DNA of 64,000 nucleotides from Wenyingzhuangia sp. 2_MG-2023 (GTDB taxonomy: Bacteria; Bacteroidota; Bacteroidia; Flavobacteriales; Flavobacteriaceae), in assembly GCF_030548295.1 (NCBI RefSeq), contig NZ_JAUOSB010000013.1:22922-86921 (forward strand), in the 5' to 3' direction. Positions within the stretch are counted from its first letter, which is position 1; every line of letters begins with the position of its first letter. Under the pieces are notes generated by a model that saw only the letters and a program-made list of their open reading frames with translations, was not told the DNA's origin and made no database searches. The translations under genes were made by a program, and so were the position numbers. This document shows positions 37,095 through 46,430 of this stretch, in pieces.

Positions 37095-38756
37095 ATGAAA
37101 AAAATAAAAATAATAATACAAGTTCTTTCAATCTTAACATTTCTTGTGGGTTGTGATAACGACGAAGTAAATTCGTTAGAAAACTATAACGATGCTACAT
37201 GGACAACATCCGAATTTAGCAATGCCAGTGGTGTTGATGATATTGATTTTGGGGTGAATACAGGTGATTATATTTCCTTTGTTGATTTGTCTCAGAATGC
37301 ATTGACTCATGAATGGAGAATTGATGAGGATAATAAATTCTTAAACAGTGGTTTTACAATAGGAGAAAATTTAATTCCTTTTATTAACAATGATTTAGGA
37401 ACGGTGTCTACATCAAAACCCGCACATGTCATTTTTTTCAAACAAGGAGTTAGTGAAGTTACTTTAGTAAATACATTTGATAAGCCGGTTACCTATAACG
37501 GGAAAACAAATATTGAGTCTGTTAAAAAAGGAGATACCTATGAAATTACACGTACTTGGAAAGTAGATGTTTACCAAGAGCCAGTACCAGCAGTAAGCAT
37601 TTCTAAAGAAGATGAATCAGGAGTTGTAACAGAACTTTATAACAGTATTAATGAATTAGTTCCAGCGGATGGAGTGATTAATATAGAAGCAGGTGAGTCT
37701 TTAATTTATGAAGATATTACGGCAGTAGGTCGTCCTAATGCAAACTCATGGAAAGTATCAGGATCCAATGAAAAATCTGCTACAAACCAAAAACAGATGA
37801 CGTTCAATTTCTTAAAATTGGGAGAGTCAGAAGCTGGTACATTATCGGTATCAAGAAAAGGTGATGAAAAAAATATACCAGATGCTGAATCTGTGCTTTT
37901 TACAATCCCCTTAAAAATAATAATAAGCAAATCTTCAAAACCATTCAATATTGTTGAAAATAGTGTTGTTAGAACAGGAGCAAATAAAATAGCGTTTGAT
38001 GTAAATGGAGAGTTAAAAGCTTTTACAGGACAAGAAGCAAATTTTAAAGTTCATGTAACAAATACAACTTCAGGGTTTGATAGTGATCTTTTAGTTACAA
38101 AAGCTGAAATTCTTGCAGGAGGAAAAACTTCTATTGAACTTACCTTAGACGGCGATATTTACAATACAGATGAAGTGAAAGTTACATATACTGTTGGAGC
38201 CGAAACAATTACGTCAAGCGATGAAAGAGATTTAACAGCATTTACGGATGCGTTGGTGAGTTTTGTAGATGGTGATGTGTTTAGTTCTGATTATTTTGGA
38301 TTTGAGTTAGGTGGTAAGGAATGGTTTTTACAACACCCAGATCAATGGTCTTATAATACATCTTTTTCAAAAAGTGGTAACAACAGTTTGATGTTTAGTG
38401 AACCAGATGTTGATTCTATGCCTAGCAATGCAAAGGTTCAAGGGACTGCCGCTACAGAGCTTAAAATTGATGCAGGAACTTATATGTATTCAATTTTTAT
38501 TTATATAGAACCAAGCACGAATTTATCAAAGCTAATCACCAATTTTTCTGGACCTTGGAATCCATTAACATGGGATTTAACAGGAGTTGAAAAGGGAACA
38601 TGGGTAAAGTTGTCTACAGAAATTACTTTGGGAGATTATGATAACACTGGAGGAGGAAAATTAATTTTCCAAATTAACAAAGCAGATGTTTCTAGTGATG
38701 AAGCAACAATATACATAGATGATCTTTCATTAGTACCTGTAGAGACTAGACCTTAA
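37095..38756 (+). CDS. SusE/SusF-like surface glycan-binding lipoprotein (right operon)
   Basis: This 553-residue lipoprotein (lipobox LVGC, Cys20) parallels the left SusE-like protein in domain plan. It has YISFVDLSQNALTHEWRIDE near 56, SLIYEDITAVGRPNANSW near 205, then SSDERDLTAF and a C-terminal sandwich ending in YIDDLSLVPVETRP. It begins 13 bases after susD. The N-terminal residues after the lipid anchor (NLENYNDATW region) differ from the left copy, as expected for a linker. The function is inferred from position and fold only. Confidence 0.82.
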   Translation: MKKIKIIIQVLSILTFLVGCDNDEVNSLENYNDATWTTSEFSNASGVDDIDFGVNTGDYISFVDLSQNALTHEWRIDEDNKFLNSGFTIGENLIPFINNDLGTVSTSKPAHVIFFKQGVSEVTLVNTFDKPVTYNGKTNIESVKKGDTYEITRTWKVDVYQEPVPAVSISKEDESGVVTELYNSINELVPADGVINIEAGESLIYEDITAVGRPNANSWKVSGSNEKSATNQKQMTFNFLKLGESEAGTLSVSRKGDEKNIPDAESVLFTIPLKIIISKSSKPFNIVENSVVRTGANKIAFDVNGELKAFTGQEANFKVHVTNTTSGFDSDLLVTKAEILAGGKTSIELTLDGDIYNTDEVKVTYTVGAETITSSDERDLTAFTDALVSFVDGDVFSSDYFGFELGGKEWFLQHPDQWSYNTSFSKSGNNSLMFSEPDVDSMPSNAKVQGTAATELKIDAGTYMYSIFIYIEPSTNLSKLITNFSGPWNPLTWDLTGVEKGTWVKLSTEITLGDYDNTGGGKLIFQINKADVSSDEATIYIDDLSLVPVETRP

Positions 38757-38772
38757 TTGATTATAATTATAA

Positions 38773-38805
38773 AATTTCCGTGTTGATACACTCAACACGG
38801 AAATT
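38773..38805 (+). promoter_or_regulatory. Intra-operon hairpin before the small lipoprotein gene
   Basis: A perfect 14-bp stem (AATTTCCGTGTTGA, 38773-38786, with 38792-38805) and a TACAC loop end 15 bases before the lipoprotein gene. No T-run follows, so it is unlikely to be a full terminator. It corresponds in place, but not in sequence, to the hairpin at 15244-15275. Confidence 0.7.
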
Positions 38806-38820
38806 CTAAAAACAAATAAA

Positions 38821-39273
38821 ATGATGAAAAAAATATTTAAATATTTTAGCTTATTAATATTGATGCTGTTTGCAAATGGTTGCGAAAAAGATGAGAGTTG
38901 GACTGCTGCAGATCTAAAACTTGTTCCCGTTTATGCAATTACGGATATCAAAGATGCTGTAAATCCAGACGAACCTGTAGAATTATTTTACATAGAATTG
39001 TATAAAACAAAGCCCTTGTTGATAGAGTTTATAAACGATAAAACAACAAATCCTCCTTTTAAAATAACAAGTTATTCAGACAATTCTAATACAACCAATT
39101 ATAATATAGAGGTAGTTGCAGCTCAAGAATCTACTACTACAGAAGAAGTAAGCGATACAGCTTATAGTATTTCTGGTGATAAAACTACAGGAGAAGGAAC
39201 ATTAGCAATTACAATAGAAGGTGTTGCTAAAAGTTATACAATTCAAATATCTGAAAAAGAAGTTTACAATTAA
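38821..39273 (+). CDS. Small lipoprotein, last gene of right susCDE operon
   Basis: This 150-residue lipoprotein (lipobox ANGC, Cys21) is the paralogue of the product of 14789-15229. Shared features are LKLVPVYAITD against IKLVEIYSLTN, the ISGDKTTGEGTL motif, and the final EVYN. It is predicted to be all-beta. There is no family match by eye, and its function is unknown beyond co-expression with a glycan import system. A double start (ATGATG) is present. Confidence 0.8.
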   Translation: MMKKIFKYFSLLILMLFANGCEKDESWTAADLKLVPVYAITDIKDAVNPDEPVELFYIELYKTKPLLIEFINDKTTNPPFKITSYSDNSNTTNYNIEVVAAQESTTTEEVSDTAYSISGDKTTGEGTLAITIEGVAKSYTIQISEKEVYN

Positions 39274-39315
39274 AACTAGGCTTTAGGAAACAATTCTAAA
39301 ACCTGAAAAATAGTT

Positions 39316-39370
39316 AAGGGGTTCAATTTTTAACAAAATAGAACTCCTTTCTTTGTTTATGGAGTTTTTT
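39316..39370 (+). terminator. Terminator region after the right susCDE operon, two alternative hairpins
   Basis: AAGGGGTTC (39316-39324) can pair with GAACTCCTT (39341-39349). The same AACTCC can instead pair with GGAGTT at 39361-39366, which is followed by T5. The second fold looks like the terminator and the first would compete with it. Confidence 0.6.
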
Positions 39371-39420
39371 GTTGTCTATTTTAATCAGAAATAGGAGGAT
39401 AGAAAAGTGTTGAAAACAAA

Positions 39421-39446
39421 AAAAACCGTCAATTAAGACGGTTTTT
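39421..39446. terminator. Bidirectional terminator
   Basis: AAAAACCGTC (39421-39430) and GACGGTTTTT (39437-39446) form a 10-bp stem between the convergent polysaccharide locus and the phosphatase gene. Confidence 0.88.
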
Positions 39447-39496
39447 CCTACCATGATTCACTATGAAAATCATGATATCCCCTAAAAAAACAAAAT

Positions 39497-40927
39497 CTAT
39501 TTTACTTTTACATAATCTTTTTTGAGTCTCATCAACAACTCAGATTGATTATTGATCAACTTTTTCTTTCCATTACTTTCTTTTATCAAGCTAAAGCTGT
39601 CATACAAATCCCCTTTTGTAGTGTAAGAATTGTAGTTTATGGTGTCGTTATCAACCGTAATAATTTGAAACAATTGAGTGTATTCACCACGTTTTACCAT
39701 CCATTCTTGATCTTGAGATTCATACATTTTAGGTCCGCTTACAGATACAGCATATACAGTTCCTGCATCTTCTACAATCGTTTTTCCGAGTCCTTCATTT
39801 GTAGCGTATCCTCTAGCGTAGGTGTGGTCGTGCCCTTGCAATACCAAATCCACCCCGTATTTGTCTATCAAAGGTTTCATGGCTTCTCTTAAATCTTTAT
39901 TATCACGTCCTTTTGCGGTAGAAAAAATAGGATAATGCATGGTTATGGTTGTCCATTTTTTAGTGTTGTTTGCTAAAACAGAATCCAACCATTTTGTTTG
40001 TGCTTGTCTAGAATAAATGTTATTGTTAAAACTTTGTGCATCTATAGAAATTACTTTCATATTTTGGTAATCTATAGCATAACAAGTTTCTTTCAACTCC
40101 TCTAAAGGTCCATGTTCTGGCAAGTTAAATTGAGGTCTCCACAATGCAGACAACTTACTTCTGTTGGTTCTTTTGTCGTATTCGTGATTTCCTGGAGTCA
40201 TAATACTAGGAACGGTAGCGTGAATAAAACTTCCTGCATAGAACCATTCTCCCCATTCTCTATCAGACTCACTGTGATTGATCAAATCTCCGGCATGCAA
40301 CATAAAATCAACTTCAGGAAGCATTTTGTAAGATTTTCTAATCACTCTAGACCACATAGACTTTACGTCGTTTTGAGCATCACCAAAGTAGATAAAACTA
40401 AAAGGTGCATTTTCATCAACAGCAGGTGTTTTTATTTGAAACCATTCACTCCAAGTATCGTCTTTTTTACTTCCATCTCCTACACGATATACGTAGGTTT
40501 TGCCCGGATGCAAATTTTTTACAATTGCAGAATGATACGCTGCTTTTACCAAAGGCTCTTTATCTCTTTCATTTTCTACTTCTATAAATTGAGTCTTGGC
40601 ATCAATACAGGTCACATGGTCTCCTAATAAAAAATCAGGACCATGTGTTTCTTCAGCTACTTGTACGTAAGCTGTGTCTATCTGTTGATTGGTTCTCCAG
40701 TTTACAGCAAAACTGTGAGCTGGGTCTTCTGTTAAATTGATAATAATCCTATCTGGGGTTTTTGAAGGGAAAATTAACTTGTGGGCAGGTGTATTTGTAT
40801 GATGATTGTAATGTGTATGACCATGCTGATCATGGTTGTGCTCATGCTTATTTAGGTTTTTGTCTTCGTTTTCTTGACAAGATGTGAAAACGAAAACACT
40901 TAAAAAAACAAGTAATAAATTTTTCAT
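39497..40927 (-). CDS. Purple-acid-phosphatase-like metallophosphoesterase lipoprotein with His-rich leader
   Basis: This 476-residue lipoprotein (lipobox FTSC, Cys17) has a striking His-rich stretch at about residues 28-49 (HEHNHDQHGHTHYNHH core). A fibronectin-like N-terminal domain ends near KTPAV, followed by a calcineurin-like phosphoesterase with FGDAQ, HAGDLINH, PGNHEYD, MHYPIF and GHDHTYAR. The tyrosine that follows GDLS in true purple enzymes is replaced here (GDLINH), so a charge-transfer purple centre is unlikely. Phosphate monoester hydrolysis in the cell envelope is the probable role. The His run may scavenge zinc or other metals. A terminator separates it from the SusD gene upstream. 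Confidence 0.88.
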   Translation of the reverse strand: MKNLLLVFLSVFVFTSCQENEDKNLNKHEHNHDQHGHTHYNHHTNTPAHKLIFPSKTPDRIIINLTEDPAHSFAVNWRTNQQIDTAYVQVAEETHGPDFLLGDHVTCIDAKTQFIEVENERDKEPLVKAAYHSAIVKNLHPGKTYVYRVGDGSKKDDTWSEWFQIKTPAVDENAPFSFIYFGDAQNDVKSMWSRVIRKSYKMLPEVDFMLHAGDLINHSESDREWGEWFYAGSFIHATVPSIMTPGNHEYDKRTNRSKLSALWRPQFNLPEHGPLEELKETCYAIDYQNMKVISIDAQSFNNNIYSRQAQTKWLDSVLANNTKKWTTITMHYPIFSTAKGRDNKDLREAMKPLIDKYGVDLVLQGHDHTYARGYATNEGLGKTIVEDAGTVYAVSVSGPKMYESQDQEWMVKRGEYTQLFQIITVDNDTINYNSYTTKGDLYDSFSLIKESNGKKKLINNQSELLMRLKKDYVKVK

Positions 40928-40960
40928 GCAGTATAAGTTTTTTGAAAAAATTAGACGAAT

Positions 40961-40989
40961 AAAACAGGAGTAGCAACTACTCCTGTTTT
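40961..40989. terminator. Terminator after the SusD_2-type gene
   Basis: A perfect 13-bp stem, AAAACAGGAGTAG (40961-40973) with 40977-40989, and a CAA loop follow the minus-strand SusD gene and precede the phosphatase start. T-runs occur on both strands, longer on the plus strand. Confidence 0.85.
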
Positions 40990-41006
40990 TTTTTAGGATT
41001 AATTAA

Positions 41007-42737
41007 TTATTGTAACAACCACATTTTAGACCATTGATCATTTGTTGTTGGACTAAGATTTTGTATGGCTTCTAACATGTTTGTTTCGTTGTATGGATCT
41101 GTGTATAAAAATCTAACAGGCGTTTGTTGTCCCTTTGTACCAGAAATAATATTGCTGTTTAAATCAGGATAACCTGTTCTTCTAAAGTCAAACCAAGACT
41201 CGTTTGTTAGCCACAGAGCAATCCATTTTTGATGAATGATAGGAGCTAATTTATCTCTAGCAGCATCGTAAATTTGTTTTGCGTTGGCAATGTATTCCGC
41301 TTGATTAAATGCAATTAAATTATTGTTTGCTTCATCATAAACAGCTTCTGTATCACCATCTGTGATTTGATATTGATCAAAAGACAATTCAATTCCTTGC
41401 TTGTAATAGGTATAAGCATCACCACTTATATAACCACGACTGCTTGCTTCTGCTAATAAAAACTTTACTTCGGATGCTGTCATTAAAATAGATTTTACGA
41501 GTTCATGACTGTTTTCTGAATACATATCTGTTAAGTAAGAAGCATGCGGATTGGCAGCAGCATTCAAATAGATGTTTTCATCTAAAGTAACAATGTCATT
41601 TTGAAACTCACTAATGGTAGCAGCTCCTAAATTAAAATCGTTTGGAGCACTCAATGCAACAGGCAGTCCAACAAATAAGCTAGTATTGATGTCGTTTTCT
41701 AAATCATCATCACTGTTAATAGCATTGATGTCTATATCCGTATATCGTTTTACTTTGTTGTTTTCTAAAACCACTTGGTTTGTAGTTCCTTGTTCAAGTT
41801 GAATATCCACAGGTTTTACCCACTTGGTCAAACGAGGATCGTTTAAAGCTATCAAATCATTTACAATGGTAGCCGATGGTTTTCTACGGTAAAATTCAGA
41901 ACGGTTGCTATAGTTTAAAGCACCTCCAGACCAGCTATTGTCACTATCTGTTCCTATGAAAGAAACCACAGCATTGTCATCATTATTTTCTAGAATTGGA
42001 AACTCAGAAGCATTGTTTACAATGGCAGCAATTTCTGAAGAAACATTGATGTCTGAATCTGATTTTTCTGACAAACGCATGTAAAATCTAAGACGTAAAG
42101 AGTTAGCCAATTTTCTCCATTTTTGACCATCACCGCTATACAATACATCACTATCAATAGCTTCTGTACATACGTCTACATTTGTCAATAATGTGTTTGC
42201 TTCTTTTAAATCGTTAAGAATTCCAATAAAAACATCTTTTTGAGAATCGTATGCAGGTTTAAAAAACTCATCTCCACCGTTTTCTGCTTGCAAAGCTTTG
42301 TTATATGGAACATCTCCAAAAGCAGAAGTCATAAATCCAAAATGATACGATTTAATGATTAAAGTAACGGCTTGATAATAGTTTTTAACCTCATCTGTTT
42401 TTTCAGTTTCAGCTCTTTTGTAAATATATTGACTGTCTTTTAAAGGTTGATAATAGTTAGAAAAATCTTTAGCTCCCCATTGGTAGTTGTTTTCTTCGTA
42501 ACTTGTAAAATCTCTTTGTAAATATTGTGTTGCAGCAGATAGTTCTCCCCATTCATAAGACATAGCAGTTGTTATTTTTGCTGATTCTGAAAGAACTCCC
42601 GTTAATACAAATTTAATATCAACCTCGGTATCTGGAAGTGTGTTGGGACTTATGTTGATATCGTCTAAAGATTCACTACACGATGTTGCTAAAAGCAGCA
42701 TGGTAGATAGTATTGTTGTGATTATATTGATTTTCAT
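41007..42737 (-). CDS. SusD-like lipoprotein of the SusD_2 type
   Basis: This 576-residue lipoprotein (lipobox ATSC, Cys20) belongs to the second SusD class: N-terminal INISPNTLPDTEVD with ITTAMSYEWGELSAATQYLQ, a central YHFGFMTSAFGDVPYNKALQAE, and QKWIALWLTNESWFDFRRTGYPDL near the end. It differs clearly from the two SusD proteins of the mirrored locus. It is 19 bases after the STN-type susC and is the surface partner of that transporter. The substrate is unknown; such pairs also take up peptides or non-glycan compounds. Confidence 0.93.
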   Translation of the reverse strand: MKINIITTILSTMLLLATSCSESLDDINISPNTLPDTEVDIKFVLTGVLSESAKITTAMSYEWGELSAATQYLQRDFTSYEENNYQWGAKDFSNYYQPLKDSQYIYKRAETEKTDEVKNYYQAVTLIIKSYHFGFMTSAFGDVPYNKALQAENGGDEFFKPAYDSQKDVFIGILNDLKEANTLLTNVDVCTEAIDSDVLYSGDGQKWRKLANSLRLRFYMRLSEKSDSDINVSSEIAAIVNNASEFPILENNDDNAVVSFIGTDSDNSWSGGALNYSNRSEFYRRKPSATIVNDLIALNDPRLTKWVKPVDIQLEQGTTNQVVLENNKVKRYTDIDINAINSDDDLENDINTSLFVGLPVALSAPNDFNLGAATISEFQNDIVTLDENIYLNAAANPHASYLTDMYSENSHELVKSILMTASEVKFLLAEASSRGYISGDAYTYYKQGIELSFDQYQITDGDTEAVYDEANNNLIAFNQAEYIANAKQIYDAARDKLAPIIHQKWIALWLTNESWFDFRRTGYPDLNSNIISGTKGQQTPVRFLYTDPYNETNMLEAIQNLSPTTNDQWSKMWLLQ

Positions 42738-42756
42738 TTTGTTTCTTATTTATTAA

Positions 42757-45700
42757 TTAAAAACTAACATTTACTCGGAATCCCATTGGTATGGTCCATG
42801 GAGCAAGATTCCACTTATCAAAACCTTGACTTCCTTCATCATAAGCTGTTTCTGGATCGATACCAATATTGGCTTTTGTCCATAACATGATGTTCTTTGC
42901 ATACACAGAAAGTGAAATGTTTTCAGCCGAAATATATTCTGCTATTTGATCTGAAAATTTATAAGTAAGCGTAATATCTCTTAGTTTTACAAATGAAGCA
43001 TCGTACATAAAAGTTTCTCCAGTTCTCCAGAAACTACCACTAGATTCTACCACTCTGTAAGCATCAAAAAATTGAGTTCCTTCAGCCCCAAAGTTTTCAG
43101 TATAGGTTCCGTCTCCGTTGTCTATAACTCCCGGAAAGAAAGCTCCGTTGAAGTTTCCGTTGTATTCAAAACCACCTAAGTCTTGGTTTCTACCTCCAAC
43201 CCAAACATTGTTATCTCTATAAGTAGGGTTTGATTTTATTTCATTAGCAAGTGCTGTTCTATCTCCACCAAAAGAATTGGCATTTAAAACTCCTGTAAAT
43301 GTACTTGTACTAATTCCATTGTTCCAGCTTTCTATTTTACCAGAACGAGCCATTCTTTTCATAGATTCTGAGAAATAATCTCCCCCTTGTCTCCAGTCAA
43401 AACTAGCAGATAATGTAAAGTTTTTATAGGTAATAGAAGTGTTTAAACCTACAGCAAAATCGTTGTTAGAGTTTCCAACTTTCTTTTGGTTTTCTGTAGT
43501 TCTATCAACATCCCATCTACCGTTGGCATCTAATAAATTCCAACCTTTGTATTCTCCTTCTTCAACTTTTCTTACGTAAGGAGCATATAAATCTCCAATA
43601 ATACCACCAACTTTTGTAAAAGATCCCATATCGGTTCCTCCACCAAAACTAACTCTGTCAATACCATCAACCAAGGCTACTAATTTGCTTTCTTGTTTGG
43701 TGAAATTCAGATCCATGTTCCATTCAAAATCTTGTGTTTTTATAGGAATGATATTTACACCTAATTCAACCCCGTAATTTTCTACATTACCAGCATTAAT
43801 AGTTGTACTTGTATAACCTGTTAATGGAGATACAGCCACATTTAATATTTGATTTTTGTTTTGCGTTTTGTAGTAAGTAGCATCAAAACCTAAACGACCG
43901 TGAAACAATTTAACATCGGTACCAAACTCGTAAGAAGTGGCAATTTCTGGTTTTAAATTGGTGTTAGGCATACTGCTAGGTAGTGAGTACGTAAAATCAT
44001 CTCCCCAATATCCTTGAGATAGGGTAGGGTTGATTAAATAAGGAGAAGTATCTTTACCTACTTGTGCCCAACTAGACCTTACTTTAAACAAAGAAACCCA
44101 TTGTGGCATGTCTACAAATTCAGAAATTAATACACTTGTAGAAACAGAAGGATAAAAATAAGATCTATTCTCTTTTGGCAATGTACTAGACCAATCGTTA
44201 CGAGCAGTAATGTCTACAAAAGCAAAGTTTTTATAACTAAGAGATAGCATTCCGTAAACACTGTAAATTGCTTTTTTATAACTAGCGCTGTTGTAAGACA
44301 ATCCACCTCTTTCTACATTTGATAGCGTATAAAGTCCAGGTAATGCTAAGTTATCACCTCCAGAATTAATGGATGTATTTAAGGTGTTTAAAATATTTCC
44401 TCCAAGAGAAGGATCTATTCTAAAATCTCCTAATTGTTTTTTGTAAGAAAGAAGTACGTCTATGTTGGTTTCTCTGTTGTTAGTTTCACTAATGTTGTAA
44501 GATCCAAAAGGTTTACTTGTTCCAAAACCATCATAAGACCAAGGTCTAATAATTTCTGTTCTGTTACTGTTACTACTGTTAGATATTCTTGCCATGGCAT
44601 TTAAATCATCATTGATTTCCCAGTCTAATTTGATGTTTCCAAAGCCTCTAACTTTGTCAAATTTGTTAATTCTTTCGTTAGCAGAAAACCAAGGATTGTT
44701 GTATCCTTCTGTAACCTTACGTTGTTGTGCATTGTTAACTTCCCAGTAATCTTTTAAATCATTAACATTGATGTGAGGAGCAATGTTGTAAATGTCAAAA
44801 TATTGATCATCACCCCCTAAGGAATTGATAGGATAGTTATCAGAATTAGGATTGGAAAGATTGATGTTGGTAGATACGGTTACTTTGTCTGTAATTTTAA
44901 AACTAGTAGTTAAATTAACTCCTAATTTTTGCAACTCTGTACCTGGCGTAAATCCTTCTCCTTTTAAATGAGATAAAGACAAGCGAAAGTTTCCTTTGTC
45001 ATAGGCTCCAGAAACACTTATGTCGTTAATGGTCGTAACACCTGTTTTAAAATAATCTTCTAAACTATTGTCATAAAACTCTAATGGTACTGCCTCTCCA
45101 TTGCTATTCCATTGCACTGCAGAAGTACCTTCTTCTGCTCCGTACCAGTGCTGCCAAGTAGCTTCGTTAAATTGTCCTTTTTGCCCGTTTGTAAATCTAT
45201 TTTGAAGTTCTACATATTTATAAGGTGCATTAAAAGTTGTGGTGGTATTAAAAGAAACTCCAATTCCTTTTGTCGTATTTTTTCCAGATTTTGTTGTAAT
45301 TAAAATAACTCCGTTACCAGCTCTAGAACCATAAAGAGCTGCTGCACTTGCTCCTTTTAATACAGAGATGTTCTCTATATCCATGGCACTAATATCTCCC
45401 ATTACATTGGTGTCTCCAACAGGTGAACCATCAATAACAACAAGTGGTTGATCGTTTCCGGTTAAAGAAGTTTTACCTCTAATGTATACGTAGGTTTCGT
45501 TGTTCAAATCATTTCCTCCACGACGAATGTCTAAACCAGAAATTTTACTAGACAAACCTCCTAAAACATTTTCTTGAGGAACAAGATTTATTTTTTCACT
45601 GTTGATTTCTCCAACAGCATACCCCAATGCTTTTTTCTCTCTTTTCATTCCCAAAGCAGTTACAACTACTTCGTTCATGTTTTCTATAGAAGGTTCTAAA

Positions 45701-46299
45701 ACTACGTTTAATGTGTTTTTGTTACCTACTAATATTTCTTTGTCTTGCATACCTGTGTAAGAGAATACCAAAATAGATTGGCTGTTAGGTACTGTAATTG
45801 TAAATACACCATCAAAGTTAGACAATACACCTTTGTTGGTTCCTTTTAATGTGATGTTTACTCCGGGTAATGACATGCCTTCTACATCTTTCACAGACCC
45901 TGTTATTTCTACGGATTGGTTGGATTGTTGTGGCTTTTTTTGCACTGTAATTGGAGCTACTTTTATAATGATATGCTTGTCTGCAATCTCAAAAGTATTT
46001 CTGGTGTCTTTAAAAAGTTGAGTAAGAATAGTTTCAATTTTTTCTTCTTTTACTTTTATAGAGACAATTTTTTTCAGGTCTAAATCCTTAATATTATATA
46101 AGAATCTATACTCTGTTCGGTACTCAATTTCATTAAGTACTTTTTCTAGAGTAACCTTGCTAAGATTTAATGTAATCTTAGTGTTCTGACTGTTATTAAT
46201 AGCTTGTAGATTAAACAAGTTAATAACGAGACAAATTAATGTTAAATTAATTTTAAGAGAGTATAGCGACTTACTCTTCATTTTTGTAAAATTTTTCAT
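42757..46299 (-). CDS. SusC/RagA-type TonB-dependent transporter with STN domain
   Basis: This 1180-residue outer membrane receptor, longer than the other two SusC proteins, carries after its signal peptide an N-terminal secretin/TonB short domain (about 40-115, NLSKVTLEKVLNEIEYRTEY). It is then followed by the carboxypeptidase-regulatory-like domain (GSVKDVEGMSLPGVNITLKG), plug (VVVTALGMKREKKALGYAVGE; NISVLKGASAAALYGSRAGNGVILITTKSG) and barrel. An STN domain signals through a FecR anti-sigma factor, and the gene just upstream is fecR. Translation could start at Met1 or Met7. Confidence 0.95.
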   Translation of the reverse strand: MKNFTKMKSKSLYSLKINLTLICLVINLFNLQAINNSQNTKITLNLSKVTLEKVLNEIEYRTEYRFLYNIKDLDLKKIVSIKVKEEKIETILTQLFKDTRNTFEIADKHIIIKVAPITVQKKPQQSNQSVEITGSVKDVEGMSLPGVNITLKGTNKGVLSNFDGVFTITVPNSQSILVFSYTGMQDKEILVGNKNTLNVVLEPSIENMNEVVVTALGMKREKKALGYAVGEINSEKINLVPQENVLGGLSSKISGLDIRRGGNDLNNETYVYIRGKTSLTGNDQPLVVIDGSPVGDTNVMGDISAMDIENISVLKGASAAALYGSRAGNGVILITTKSGKNTTKGIGVSFNTTTTFNAPYKYVELQNRFTNGQKGQFNEATWQHWYGAEEGTSAVQWNSNGEAVPLEFYDNSLEDYFKTGVTTINDISVSGAYDKGNFRLSLSHLKGEGFTPGTELQKLGVNLTTSFKITDKVTVSTNINLSNPNSDNYPINSLGGDDQYFDIYNIAPHINVNDLKDYWEVNNAQQRKVTEGYNNPWFSANERINKFDKVRGFGNIKLDWEINDDLNAMARISNSSNSNRTEIIRPWSYDGFGTSKPFGSYNISETNNRETNIDVLLSYKKQLGDFRIDPSLGGNILNTLNTSINSGGDNLALPGLYTLSNVERGGLSYNSASYKKAIYSVYGMLSLSYKNFAFVDITARNDWSSTLPKENRSYFYPSVSTSVLISEFVDMPQWVSLFKVRSSWAQVGKDTSPYLINPTLSQGYWGDDFTYSLPSSMPNTNLKPEIATSYEFGTDVKLFHGRLGFDATYYKTQNKNQILNVAVSPLTGYTSTTINAGNVENYGVELGVNIIPIKTQDFEWNMDLNFTKQESKLVALVDGIDRVSFGGGTDMGSFTKVGGIIGDLYAPYVRKVEEGEYKGWNLLDANGRWDVDRTTENQKKVGNSNNDFAVGLNTSITYKNFTLSASFDWRQGGDYFSESMKRMARSGKIESWNNGISTSTFTGVLNANSFGGDRTALANEIKSNPTYRDNNVWVGGRNQDLGGFEYNGNFNGAFFPGVIDNGDGTYTENFGAEGTQFFDAYRVVESSGSFWRTGETFMYDASFVKLRDITLTYKFSDQIAEYISAENISLSVYAKNIMLWTKANIGIDPETAYDEGSQGFDKWNLAPWTIPMGFRVNVSF

Positions 46300-46321
46300 A
46301 TTTTTGTGTTAGTTGTAAGGA

Positions 46322-46373
46322 TGAGATTTCAATCTCACTTTTTTTTAAGTGGAGGATGTTCCAGCATCTTCCA
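46322..46373. promoter_or_regulatory. Two hairpins in the fecR-susC gap
   Basis: TGAGAT-TTCA-ATCTCA (46322-46337) and TGGAgGATG-ttccag-CATCtTCCA (46350-46373) lie in the 131-base gap between fecR and susC. The second is followed by T6 on the plus strand, where no gene needs it. On the coding strand neither has a U-run, so they may act on mRNA stability or attenuation. Confidence 0.5.
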
Positions 46374-46430
46374 TTTTTTGTTTTAATACTTGATACTTTT
46401 GTTTAATTCATTGTTGATTTTTCCAGTTTA

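Noticed and set aside
39545..40627. Plus-strand frames of 115 and 171 residues opposite the phosphatase gene
   Set aside because: The minus-strand gene has a full set of family motifs. These frames are antisense shadows.
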